A DNA stretch of 64,000 bases from Candidatus Accumulibacter conexus. Its GTDB lineage: Bacteria > Pseudomonadota > Gammaproteobacteria > Burkholderiales > Rhodocyclaceae. Location: assembly GCA_017592775.1 (NCBI GenBank), contig JAGFNJ010000003.1, positions 62,001 through 126,000 on the forward strand, in the 5' to 3' direction. The notes under the pieces were generated by a model. It was not told where the DNA came from. It did no database searches and was given only the letters and a program-made list of their open reading frames with translations. The translations under genes and the position numbers were made by a program. This document shows, one piece after another, positions 35,139 through 43,929 of the stretch (position 1 is the first letter of the stretch; every line of letters starts with the position of its first letter).

Positions 35139-37645
35139 GGACCCTCGCCGCTTGGCTGATCCGCGCCCAGTTCCGCAGCCGGCGGGCGGCAACGCTGCTG
35201 TCGATGCTGGCGATCGCCCTCGGCGTGGCGCTCGGCTACTCGATCCACTTGATCAACGACGCGGCGCTCGCCGACTTCTCGCGGGCGATGAAGACCGTCC
35301 AGGGCGAGCCCGACGCCGTCATCGCTGCCCGCGACAGTGCCGGCAGCGTACCGCTGCCGCTGGTCGACGAGATCGCCGGCGACCCGGCGGTCCTCGTCGC
35401 CGCAGCGGTGATCGAAACCCGGGTGCGCATTGACGATCTGCGCACGCCGGTGCGCCTGATCGGCATCGACCTCTTCACGGCGGCGGCGATGATGCCCGGG
35501 CTGCTGCCGCGCGATGCCGAGCGCGCGGCGACGGGCGGCATCCTCGCTGGCGCGCTCTACGCCTCGCCAGCCTTGCTCGCCGAAATCGGCCTGCAGGCCG
35601 GCGCGACGCTGACGCTGCTGCGCGGCGACCAGCGCTGGTCCGCGACGATCGGCGGTGACCTGCCTGCCGCCGGAGCCGACGACCTTCTGCTGGTGGCCGA
35701 CATTGCCTGGGTGCAGGAGCACTTCGGGCCAGCCGGCGCGGTCAGCGAGGTCCGCGTCCGGCTGGCTCCCGAAAGCGATCCGGCAGGCTGGCGCGCGGGC
35801 GTCGCGGCGCGGCTGCCGCCGGCGCTGCTGCTGCGCGTGGCGCAGGACGACAGCGAGCGCGCCTCCAACCTCTCCCGCGCCTACCGCGTGAACCTCAACG
35901 TGCTGGCCCTGGTCGCCCTGCTGACCGGTGCCTTCCTGGTCTTCGCAACGCAACTGACCGCCGTCGCGCAGCGCTCGACGCACTTCGCGCTGCTCGGCGT
36001 GCTCGGCCTGCCGCCGCGCATGCGCCTGCTGCTGGTGCTGCTCGAAGGGCTGGCGATCGGGCTGCCGGGAGCGCTGCTTGGCCTCGTCCTTGGCTACGCG
36101 CTGGCGCTCGCCTTCACCCAGTTGCTCGGCGGCGACCTCGGTGGTGGCTACTTCTCCGGCAAGGTGCCGCTGATCGTGCCGCAACTCCTGCCGGCATCCG
36201 GCTTCCTGCTCCTCGGCTGCGCCGCCAGTCTGACCGGTGCCGCCTACCCGGCCTACCTCAACCTGCGGCAGCCCCTGGTCGAGGCACTCAACAACGGTTT
36301 CACGGCCCGGCCGCAAGCCGTTCGCAGCCGGCGTCGGCAGCTTCTGCTGCCGGCGTCGCTGGCGTTGCTGGCGGGCGGGCTGCTGCAGTTGCCACCGCTC
36401 TCCGGATTGCCGCTGGCCGCCTACGCCGCGATTGCCCTCGTCCTGCTCATCGGCGTCGCCGGCGCGCCGCTGCTGACGCAGGAGATCTTCGGCCGCGCCG
36501 CCCGCCTGCGGCTGCCGGCGACGCAACGGATCGCCCTGCAGAACGTCGCGCAGGCACCGCTGATGGCGCAGGTGGCGGCCAGCGGCCTGATCGTCAGCTT
36601 CGCGCTGACCGCCAGCATGGTGATCATGGTGTCGAGCTTTCGCGTCGCGGTGGACCACTGGCTCGACCATGTCCTGCCGGCGCCGCTCTACCTGCGCGGC
36701 AAGGCCAGCCCGCTGCCGCAGGAGCTGCTGACTGCCCTGGAGCGTGCCGACGCGCCCTTCCTGCGCGTCGAGCGAAGCGCCTACGCCAGCCTGACGCTCG
36801 ACCCGCGGCGACCGGCAGTGGCGTTGCTGGTGCGCGAGCTCGACCGCCGCGACCCCGCCGCCCGGCTGCCGTTCACGGGCGCGGTGTTGGTCCCGCCGCC
36901 GGAGATGCCGGTGGTCTGGATCAGCGAAGCGATGCAGGAGATCTACCGTATCGTCCCCGGTCAATCGCTGCGCCTGCCCCTGCTCGGCGGCGACGTCGAG
37001 GTCTTCGTCGGCGGCGTCTGGCGCGACTACGCACGACAGTTCGGCGCCCTGGTGATCAGCCGCGACGACTACCAGCGGCTCGGTGGCGACTTCCGCCCGA
37101 GCGATCTCGCGCTCTGGCCGCGGCCCGGCGAGGAAGCCGCCGCCGGCGAATGGCTGGCACCGCACGCCGCCGCCCACGCGCTGGAAGTCGCCGAAAGCGC
37201 CGGCATCCGCCGGTTGAGCCTGTCGATCTTCGACAAGAGCTTCGCCGTCACCTACGCCCTCGAGGCGGCAGCGATGGTCATCGGCGTCTTCGGGCTCGCC
37301 GTCACGCTCACCGCCAGCGTCTGGCTGCGGGCGCGCGAGCTGGCAACCCTGGCGGCGCTTGGCTTCGACCAGCGCATGCTGCGCCACGCGCTGATGCTCG
37401 AAGGCGCGCTGATCGCCAGCGTCGGCCTGCTCATCGGCCTCGCCTGCGGCATCGCCATCGGCGCCATCCTGACGCACGTCGTCAACCCGCAGGCTTTCCA
37501 CTGGCGGATGCCGCTCCATCTGCCCTGGCTGGCACTGCTCGGCGGCGCCGTGGCAACGCTGGCCGCAGCCGTCCTCGCCAGCCGCCAGGCAGCACGCGAG
37601 GCCACGCGGCTGCCGCTGGCGCAGGTGCTTGCCAGCAGCCAGTGA
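35135..37645 (+). CDS. FtsX-like ABC transporter permease
   Basis: 836 residues with two FtsX-type membrane blocks. One helix near 15-37 precedes a large periplasmic domain, with helices at about 253-400. Further helices follow near 405-440 and 480-500, then a second periplasmic domain and the final set at about 705-825. This duplicated layout is that of the large single-chain permeases of the MacB/LolCE superfamily (YbbP type), which act in the inner membrane. Its start overlaps the ATPase stop (ATGA at 35135-35138). It likely extracts or exports hydrophobic molecules or toxic peptides. The gene converges with the antiporter gene 28 bases away. A 922-codon antisense open frame here is a GC artefact. 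Confidence 0.9.
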   Translation: MRTLAAWLIRAQFRSRRAATLLSMLAIALGVALGYSIHLINDAALADFSRAMKTVQGEPDAVIAARDSAGSVPLPLVDEIAGDPAVLVAAAVIETRVRIDDLRTPVRLIGIDLFTAAAMMPGLLPRDAERAATGGILAGALYASPALLAEIGLQAGATLTLLRGDQRWSATIGGDLPAAGADDLLLVADIAWVQEHFGPAGAVSEVRVRLAPESDPAGWRAGVAARLPPALLLRVAQDDSERASNLSRAYRVNLNVLALVALLTGAFLVFATQLTAVAQRSTHFALLGVLGLPPRMRLLLVLLEGLAIGLPGALLGLVLGYALALAFTQLLGGDLGGGYFSGKVPLIVPQLLPASGFLLLGCAASLTGAAYPAYLNLRQPLVEALNNGFTARPQAVRSRRRQLLLPASLALLAGGLLQLPPLSGLPLAAYAAIALVLLIGVAGAPLLTQEIFGRAARLRLPATQRIALQNVAQAPLMAQVAASGLIVSFALTASMVIMVSSFRVAVDHWLDHVLPAPLYLRGKASPLPQELLTALERADAPFLRVERSAYASLTLDPRRPAVALLVRELDRRDPAARLPFTGAVLVPPPEMPVVWISEAMQEIYRIVPGQSLRLPLLGGDVEVFVGGVWRDYARQFGALVISRDDYQRLGGDFRPSDLALWPRPGEEAAAGEWLAPHAAAHALEVAESAGIRRLSLSIFDKSFAVTYALEAAAMVIGVFGLAVTLTASVWLRARELATLAALGFDQRMLRHALMLEGALIASVGLLIGLACGIAIGAILTHVVNPQAFHWRMPLHLPWLALLGGAVATLAAAVLASRQAAREATRLPLAQVLASSQ

Positions 37646-37673
37646 GCTGGCGTCGGCTGCGGCCCTCGCCGTT

Positions 37674-38993
37674 TCATTCGCGGTGGCTCCGACCGCCCTT
37701 CCGCCTGGTGTAAAGATTCATCAAGGGTGTCACGGAGATGCCATGGATGACGATCGAAGCGGCTACCGTCGTCACGGTGAGCGTGATCGCCTGATCGACG
37801 ATGGACCCGGACAGGCCGTGATTGAGGGCGAACATCAGATAGTAGATCGACCCGATGCCGCGGATTCCGAACCAGGAGATCAGGAAGCGCTGGTCGCGAG
37901 ACACCGGCGCGCCGAGCAAGCCAAACCACACCGATAGCGGGCGCAGTATCCCGAACAGCAGCAGCACGAAGCCGAGCGTGGCCCAATCGACGTGCACATA
38001 CGGCAGCATCGCTCCAACCACCAGCACGATGACCAGCTCGGCGACACGCTCCAGTTGCTCGTTGAAGCCGCGCACCGCCTGCCCCATGTAGGCACCGGCC
38101 AGGTCAGGATGTGTGGCGACGGCAAGATGCGCCGTCTTGCCTTGCAGGCCGGCAGTCCCTTCCTTCGGCGCGCCCCGCGAGCGGCTATCCTCCTTGACGC
38201 GTTGCAGGGCCAGACCGGCGGCAAACACTGCCAGAAATCCGAGAGCGTGGGCAAGCTGGGCGATGCCGTAGGCCAGGGCCACGAGACCGAGTGCCAGGAA
38301 CTCGTCGAGTCCGACCGCTTCCTGGTGATGGGTGCGCAGATGGACCACCAGTCTGCCGATCATCATGCCGAGCAGAGCGCCGATGCCAAGTCCGCCCACT
38401 AGCCCCCAGAGGACGTCGATCGCCAACCATCGCCAGCCGGCAGCGCCGAGATCGTGCAAACCCAAGAGGCCGAGGCCGAGAAAGACGAACGGGAAGGCGG
38501 CGCCGTCGTTCAGCCCACCCTCTCCGGTCAGGCTGAAGCGCAGCAGGTCGCGGTCACCGGGCTCGTCGACCTGGACGTCAGACGCCAGCACGGGGTCGGT
38601 GGGCGCCAGGATTCCCCCGAGCAGGACGGCAGCGCCCAGCGGTAGTCCCATGACAAAGAACGCGACCGCGGCGATCAGCCCGACCGTCACCGCCATGGAC
38701 GCAAACGCCAGACGGACGGGCAGGCGCCACTGCCGGCTGGAAAGCGGCAGGCCCAGCTTCAAGCCGACCGAAAAAAGGGAGATCAACAAAGCGACTTCGG
38801 CAACGCGTTCGAGAATGTCGGGCACTTGCCGCGGGTCTGGCGCCATCAGCCCCCAACCGGCAGTACCAAGCCCGAAGCCGACCGCCAGATAGAGCATCGA
38901 AGCGCTCAGCGGCAGGCGCTTCAGCAGGGATCCGGTCAGGGCCATGGTGACCAGCAACGCACCGATGACCAGCGCCCAGATGGGAAGACTCAT
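37674..38993 (-). CDS. CPA-type sodium(potassium)/proton antiporter
   Basis: 439 residues with about twelve membrane helices and the core motifs of cation/proton antiporters: APTDPVLASDVQV and GEGGLNDGAAFP, the latter holding the conserved Asn-Asp pair of CPA1 exchangers. It probably exchanges Na+ or K+ for protons to control pH and ion balance. There is no C-terminal RCK/TrkA regulatory domain, so it is of NhaP-like rather than KefB-like architecture. The ATG at 38993 has only a weak ribosome site. It stands alone, convergent with the ABC permease and divergent from the GGDEF gene. Confidence 0.88.
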   Translation of the reverse strand: MSLPIWALVIGALLVTMALTGSLLKRLPLSASMLYLAVGFGLGTAGWGLMAPDPRQVPDILERVAEVALLISLFSVGLKLGLPLSSRQWRLPVRLAFASMAVTVGLIAAVAFFVMGLPLGAAVLLGGILAPTDPVLASDVQVDEPGDRDLLRFSLTGEGGLNDGAAFPFVFLGLGLLGLHDLGAAGWRWLAIDVLWGLVGGLGIGALLGMMIGRLVVHLRTHHQEAVGLDEFLALGLVALAYGIAQLAHALGFLAVFAAGLALQRVKEDSRSRGAPKEGTAGLQGKTAHLAVATHPDLAGAYMGQAVRGFNEQLERVAELVIVLVVGAMLPYVHVDWATLGFVLLLFGILRPLSVWFGLLGAPVSRDQRFLISWFGIRGIGSIYYLMFALNHGLSGSIVDQAITLTVTTVAASIVIHGISVTPLMNLYTRRKGGRSHRE

Positions 38994-39380
38994 CGCCCTG
39001 GCAACGCTGTCGTTTCCCCGGGGCGTACGCCAGTTTGCGGCGAGTCCGGGTCACCTGCCGTCTCGTTCTCCGTCGAGCCGGGCCGTCTGGGCAGTTCTGC
39101 GTGCATGGCGATGGAAAGATCCTGAACTGTTGGGGGAAAGCGGCGTGAAATGCCGCAAATCGATAGAATGTCGACCGGAATCACCCTAGTCGACCGATGC
39201 CGGCTCGTCTGTGCGGTGTCGAACGCAGCGCCGATGGTTTTCCCAGCGACCATTCATCATCTGCTCCGCTGGGGTTGGCCGCGCCGGCACATCCTCGCGC
39301 CTCGATCGTCCCGTCGACGACGCCGGTATGCTGATCCGTGCCGCCGAACGATGTCCTCCGTCATCACGCAGGAAAGTCGA
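38994..39380. other. Divergent intergenic region, no gene found
   Basis: 387 bases lie between the antiporter and diguanylate cyclase genes. A TAGAAT at 39164-39169 resembles a -10 but has no matching -35. No repeats or hairpins stand out. An open frame entering the cyclase gene from 39150 is not protein-like before the ATG at 39381. Confidence 0.4.
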
Positions 39381-40271
39381 ATGAAGAGGCTGTGGAACTC
39401 TCATTTCCTCCTCGCGGTCTTCTGGACCCGCTGGCGCCGCCTTGCGGCCAGGTCGATCTGCCTCGGCGCGATCCTCCTCCTGGGTGCGCTTCGCATCGCC
39501 AATGACGCCGAACTCACCTTTGTATCGCTGGCCTTGCTGCCAGTGCTGGTGATCGCCTGGATAGATGGCAGGAGGAATGGACTGTTGGCGGCTTTCCTGG
39601 CGGCGGCAATGTGGGCTGTGAGCGACGCGGCGCACGAACGCGAGTTCAGCGCACAGTGGATTCCGTGGGCAAACGCGGCAACCCGCCTGGTGACCTACAG
39701 CCTGGCGGCTCTCCTTGTCGCGCAGGTGCGCCTGCAATTCGAACGAGAACACGAAAGCGCGACCCGGGACGCGCTGACCGGGCTGTACAACAGACGCGCG
39801 TTTCTCGAAACCGGTGATTCCGAAGTCGATCGCGCGATGCGCTATGCGCACCCATTGGCTGTCGTTTTCCTCGATCTGGATGACTTCAAACAGCTCAACG
39901 ACAGCCGGGGGCATGCTGCCGGCGACGCCGCGCTGCGCGCGACCGCGGCGGCTTTGCTCGGTGTCCTGCGTGCCAGCGATCGGGTCGCCCGCCTTGGCGG
40001 CGACGAGTTTGCCGTCCTCCTGCCGGAAACTCCCTACGACGCCGCGGTCGAGGCCGGCCGCAAGATCTCGCTGGCGGCGAACACCGCCCTTGCCGACTTC
40101 CGTCCGGTCAGGACAAGCGTCGGGGTGGCTTGGTTCGCTGCCCCCGATCGTTTGTTCCCGGCCATGTTGAAGGCGGCCGACGAGCTGATGTATGAGGTCA
40201 AGGAAAGCGGCAAGGACAACATGCGCTGTCGACGCTTTGCCACGCCGCCCGTACCGGAGCGCGAAACGTAG
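39381..40271 (+). CDS. Membrane diguanylate cyclase (GGDEF)
   Basis: 296 residues. Three to four membrane helices cover about 20-115 with no recognised sensor domain. A GGDEF domain follows, with DALTGLYNRRAF at its start, the active-site GGDEF intact at 206-210, and an inhibitory I-site RASD at 197-200 at the right spacing. It makes c-di-GMP from two GTP and should be feedback-inhibited. AGGAAAG precedes the ATG. The PilZ protein at 1993-2355 is a possible receptor in the same window. Its stop is six bases from the convergent ketosynthase gene. Confidence 0.93.
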   Translation: MKRLWNSHFLLAVFWTRWRRLAARSICLGAILLLGALRIANDAELTFVSLALLPVLVIAWIDGRRNGLLAAFLAAAMWAVSDAAHEREFSAQWIPWANAATRLVTYSLAALLVAQVRLQFEREHESATRDALTGLYNRRAFLETGDSEVDRAMRYAHPLAVVFLDLDDFKQLNDSRGHAAGDAALRATAAALLGVLRASDRVARLGGDEFAVLLPETPYDAAVEAGRKISLAANTALADFRPVRTSVGVAWFAAPDRLFPAMLKAADELMYEVKESGKDNMRCRRFATPPVPERET

Positions 40272-40277
40272 CCCCGC

Positions 40278-41510
40278 CTACGACGCCGCACCGAGGACAA
40301 GGACGGCGTTGGTTCCCCCGAACGCGAACGAGTTCGACAGCATCGTCCGCACCGCGCGGGCATCGCGCGCTTCGTTCGGCACATAGTCGAGGTCGCACTC
40401 CGGATCCGGCGCCTGCAGGTGCATCGTCGGCAGGACAAGCGCGCTCTCCATGGCCAGCAGCGACAGCACGCATTCGAGCGCACCGGCTGCGCCCAGCAGG
40501 TGTCCGTGTACCGCCTTTGTCGCACTGATCGGAATACGGCCTGCGCGCTCGCCAAACACCGCCTTGATCGCCGCCGTCTCGATCGCGTCGTTGGCTTGCG
40601 TACCGGTGCCATGCGCGTTGATGGCGTCGACCGCCGACGGTGCGATCGCAGCCGCTCGCAGTGCCGCGTGCATTGCTGCCGCCTGTCCTTCGACGCTTGG
40701 GCGTGTGATGTGACTGACATCAGTCGACAGCCCGTAACCGAGAATCTCACCATGGATGGACGCACCGCGCGCGGCGGCGCGCTCCCACGGCTCGAGTACG
40801 AGCATCGCCGCTCCCTCACCGAGCACCATGCCGCTGCGGTTCTTCGAAAACGGCTTGCACGAGGCTGACGGATCGATCGCATCGATTGCGGCCAGTGTGT
40901 GCAGTGCCTCCCAGGCCTTCAATGAGCCGAACGAAAGCGGCGCTTCAGAGCCGCCGGCGATCGCCACCTCGAGGTCACCGCAGGCGACGCGCCGCCAGGC
41001 CTCGCCGATGGCCACCGCCGAAGACGAGCAAGCGGTCGAATAGGTCAGATTCGGGCCACGCAGATCGTGCTCGATGCCGATCCATGCGGCGGGCGCGTTG
41101 TGCATCCCCATCAGCACGGTGAACGGCTTGATGCGGTCCGAGTCGTCGCCGTAGAGTGCCTTGTAGCCATCGTCGCTGGTCTGCGAGCCGCCCATCCCCG
41201 TACCGACGAAAACGCCGGCCCGGCTGCGGTCGAGCTGGCCCAGGGCATCGCGCGCACCGCCCAGTGCCTGCGAGGCGGCGACGAGGGCGAACTGGCTGAC
41301 CCGATCGAGCATGCGCCGCTTCGGTGGCTCGAAATGCTCGACGGCGTCGAAGTTTGCGCTGGCCACAAGGGGTGCGGCGAGTCGCGCAGCGAACCCGGCG
41401 TCGAGGCGGCGGATCGCCGAGCGGCCGGCCTTGGCATTGCCAAACACCGCGGCCACGGCATTGCCGAGCGGCGAGACGACACCCATGCCGGTGACCGCAA
41501 CCCGCCTCAT
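40278..41510 (-). CDS. Beta-ketoacyl-ACP synthase (KAS II type)
   Basis: 410 residues. The catalytic triad is intact: Cys161 (STACSSS), His300 (NAHGTGT) and His335 (AVHGHLLGAAG), the KAS I/II pattern. It condenses malonyl-ACP with an acyl-ACP. The start at 41510 is chosen because it forms an ATGA overlap with the ACP gene; an ATG at 41519 would overlap by 13 bases. It is the last gene of a five-gene operon with a type III PKS. This suggests it extends or primes a fatty acyl chain on the dedicated ACP rather than serving primary fatty acid synthesis. Confidence 0.92.
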   Translation of the reverse strand: MRRVAVTGMGVVSPLGNAVAAVFGNAKAGRSAIRRLDAGFAARLAAPLVASANFDAVEHFEPPKRRMLDRVSQFALVAASQALGGARDALGQLDRSRAGVFVGTGMGGSQTSDDGYKALYGDDSDRIKPFTVLMGMHNAPAAWIGIEHDLRGPNLTYSTACSSSAVAIGEAWRRVACGDLEVAIAGGSEAPLSFGSLKAWEALHTLAAIDAIDPSASCKPFSKNRSGMVLGEGAAMLVLEPWERAAARGASIHGEILGYGLSTDVSHITRPSVEGQAAAMHAALRAAAIAPSAVDAINAHGTGTQANDAIETAAIKAVFGERAGRIPISATKAVHGHLLGAAGALECVLSLLAMESALVLPTMHLQAPDPECDLDYVPNEARDARAVRTMLSNSFAFGGTNAVLVLGAAS

Positions 41511-41797
41511 CGCGCGCATGACGATTCCATCATGGCAACACCAACCTGTGCGTCACCAGCGTGCTGCACCGCCGCAAGCTCGTCGATGTGGCGAACCACG
41601 TCGCCCACTGTCGTCAGTGGCACCGAGTCCGGTGATAGCCGGATCCTGAATTGGTCTTCGACGGTGAACATCAGCTCGGCGACGCCGAGCGAGTCGATGC
41701 CCAGTCCTTCCAGCGGTGCGTCGAGCGTCACCGCATCCGGATCAAGCTGGTAGTCCCTGACCAGAATGGCACGCAGTCCTTCGAGAGTTGTCGTCAT
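41507..41797 (-). CDS. Acyl carrier protein of the PKS operon
   Basis: 96 residues. The 4'-phosphopantetheine attachment serine is Ser36 in GIDSLGVAELMF. Length is slightly above a housekeeping AcpP because of a C-terminal extension ending MMESSCAR. It carries acyl intermediates, presumably for the ketosynthase encoded next and for transfer to the type III PKS. It overlaps the flavoprotein gene (ATGA at 41794-41797) and the ketosynthase gene, so the three are translationally coupled. Confidence 0.93.
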   Translation of the reverse strand: MTTTLEGLRAILVRDYQLDPDAVTLDAPLEGLGIDSLGVAELMFTVEDQFRIRLSPDSVPLTTVGDVVRHIDELAAVQHAGDAQVGVAMMESSCAR

Positions 41798-43137
41798 CTG
41801 TCTTCCTTCGTCGTTGTGGTCATTTCGTCGCTTCCGGACCTACCTCGCAGGGCGGTCAAGGCGAAACGGCTGTCAGCGCTGGACGCGGCCACCGTCACCC
41901 CGATCGGCGCCAGCGCCGCGAGCGTCACGGCATTGACGGCGCAGCGCGTCTTGTCAGCCCAGCACGCGCCCAGCGTCAGCAGCCCTGGCCAGTTGCGTGC
42001 GAGCTGCATCAGCAAGGCCGTGGATGCCGGGCGCATCGCGAGGTGGGCAAAGACCGCGGCCAGACGCAGTCGCCGCTCGAACTGGCTGCGCCACGCCGCC
42101 GCATAACGGCGGGCGACACCGCCTTGCCAGGCCTTGTCCGAGAGCTGGTCGCACCGCTTGTCAGCGAGCAACTGCGCACACAGGAGCGAGGCGGATTGCA
42201 GCGCCATGCTCATGCCCTCGCCGATGATCGGATGTGCCTCACCGGCAGCATTGCCGACGCGGAACAGCTGGTCGTCAGCGCGCAAGCGGATTCCGGGGTC
42301 GAGCGGCCCGGCGGCCAGCCAGGGACCTTCGCGAGAGGCGGCCTGCAGCGCCAGGCGAACGCCGCGGCAGTCGCGCCGAAGCAGCGCTTCGACGGCGTCG
42401 CCGGCACCCAGCGCGGGCAACGCCTGGCGACAGGCGGCGAGCCGGTCGCGTCGTATACAGCAGGCGATGGTGGTCAAGCCGCCATCGGCGACGACCATGC
42501 CGCCATAGCCTCCGGCGAACGACAACACCGGCAGAAGGCCCTCGTCCAGCGACGCATCGCGGAAGTTGGCCTTGAAGGCGAACAGGTCGGACGCCCGGCG
42601 CGCCTGGCGCCGACGCGGGCGATCGCGTGGCAACGCCTCCCACGAGCCGTGCGCAGCGATTGCCACCGGCGCCCGCAGGCTCGCCGCGCTGCGCCTGTCC
42701 AAGGCCTCGACGGCGCAGTGCCAGTCGCCGGCGGCGCCTTCGATCGCCAGCGCCGACCAGGGCTGCAGCACATGCGCGCCGGCTGCCCGCGCCCGTGCGA
42801 GCAGCAGGGCATCGAGCGTCTCGCGGCCGAGAGCCCTGCCCCATGGGTATTCCGGATGCCGCGTTGCCGGCAGGTCGGCGACAACCGTGCGCTCGCCGGA
42901 CATCAGTGCGACCCGGCGCAGTTCCGGGCCGGCGCTGGCAGCGAACGCCGGCCCGACGCCGAGGGCGGCGAGCAGCGGCAGATTGGTCGCGGCGAGGCAT
43001 TCGCCGCAGACCTTGCGGCGCGGAAAGCGCTGCTTTTCCACCAGCGCTACCGACCAACCGGCGCCTGCCAGCAGGATCGCTGCCGCAGAGCCGGCCGGGC
43101 CGGCGCCGACGACGATCGCGTCGAAGTCGGTTCGCAT
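41794..43137 (-). CDS. FAD-dependent oxidoreductase, geranylgeranyl-reductase-like
   Basis: 447 residues. The FAD Rossmann motif GAGPAGSA (11-18) is followed by the CGECLAATNLP segment, which resembles geranylgeranyl reductases and related flavoprotein hydroxylases. A second FAD contact appears as GNAAGEAHPIIGEGMS. In type III PKS clusters such enzymes hydroxylate or oxidise the resorcinol or pyrone ring, or reduce a chain; which occurs here is unknown. The stop of the upstream methyltransferase overlaps its start (TGATG). The C-terminal end is Ala/Ser-rich and probably membrane-peripheral. Confidence 0.85.
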   Translation of the reverse strand: MRTDFDAIVVGAGPAGSAAAILLAGAGWSVALVEKQRFPRRKVCGECLAATNLPLLAALGVGPAFAASAGPELRRVALMSGERTVVADLPATRHPEYPWGRALGRETLDALLLARARAAGAHVLQPWSALAIEGAAGDWHCAVEALDRRSAASLRAPVAIAAHGSWEALPRDRPRRRQARRASDLFAFKANFRDASLDEGLLPVLSFAGGYGGMVVADGGLTTIACCIRRDRLAACRQALPALGAGDAVEALLRRDCRGVRLALQAASREGPWLAAGPLDPGIRLRADDQLFRVGNAAGEAHPIIGEGMSMALQSASLLCAQLLADKRCDQLSDKAWQGGVARRYAAAWRSQFERRLRLAAVFAHLAMRPASTALLMQLARNWPGLLTLGACWADKTRCAVNAVTLAALAPIGVTVAASSADSRFALTALRGRSGSDEMTTTTKEDR

Positions 43138-43883
43138 CAGACCACCTCGACGCGCTCAGCGCGGAAGCAGTGGCTGAAAAGGCCGGCAGGATACTCATGC
43201 AGGCGCCACTCGGCAGGGCCGCTCGGCCACAATGCGCTCAGTTCCTTCCCCTTGAAGCCGGCGTGGACGCTGAGCACCGCGTCTTCTCGCGTTACCGCGT
43301 TGACGCCGAGCGCGCCGAGAAGATGACTGCCGGCAAGCGCGAGCCAGGCACGGCGCGGCTCGCAGGCAAACAGGCGATCGCTGCGCACGGCGATCGCGCC
43401 GAGCAGGCCAGCGAGGTCCGCATCCGCGAAATGGTGCAGAAAGAGGTTGGCGACGATCAGGTCCCAACGTGCCGTCGCGCTGTTCGGCAGTAGCGGGTCC
43501 GTGACGGCGGCTGCCCAGCCGAGGACGTCGACGACGGCTGGCACGACCTTCCACCCCAGATCAGCGTAGCTCGTGATCGTTTCGCGCTCGACCAGGGGCT
43601 GGGCGTCGAGCAGCGTCAGTTCCACCGGCGGCCACGCCGGCGCCAGCCGCCGGGCAACGCCGAGCAGCAGGCTGCCATCGCCGGCACCGATTTCAAGCAC
43701 CTGCAGCGGCCGCGTCGCCGGTGTCGACACGATTGCCGCACGCAAGGCGCGCGACACGATCGAACGGGTGGCCATCGCCCGATGAACGCGCCTCAGGTCA
43801 CGACGCGAACGCGTCGCCGCCGGGTCGTCGACAGCCAGGCCATCGAGAATCTCGGCACCCACGATCCTCGGCAGGACCATCAA
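43137..43883 (-). CDS. Class I SAM-dependent methyltransferase of the PKS operon
   Basis: 248 residues. The S-adenosylmethionine motif I is VLEIGAGDG (62-70), followed by acidic loop TLLDAQPLV and a NLFLHHF segment typical of class I enzymes. It probably methylates the phenolic or acyl product of the type III PKS. It overlaps the flavoprotein gene by one base (TGATG) and lies 46 bases after the PKS gene. The usual methyltransferase of alkylresorcinol clusters (SrsB/ICMT type) is a membrane protein, so this soluble enzyme is a different type. Confidence 0.85.
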   Translation of the reverse strand: MMVLPRIVGAEILDGLAVDDPAATRSRRDLRRVHRAMATRSIVSRALRAAIVSTPATRPLQVLEIGAGDGSLLLGVARRLAPAWPPVELTLLDAQPLVERETITSYADLGWKVVPAVVDVLGWAAAVTDPLLPNSATARWDLIVANLFLHHFADADLAGLLGAIAVRSDRLFACEPRRAWLALAGSHLLGALGVNAVTREDAVLSVHAGFKGKELSALWPSGPAEWRLHEYPAGLFSHCFRAERVEVV

Positions 43884-43929
43884 GGCGTCCTTCGCACGGT
43901 CGGCCGGGAGGCCATGGCGGACGAGTTCA

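Noticed and set aside
34751..37519. 922-codon antisense open frame over the ABC permease
   Set aside because: The permease has clear helices and a coupled ATPase. The antisense translation is compositionally biased and lacks any recognisable feature.
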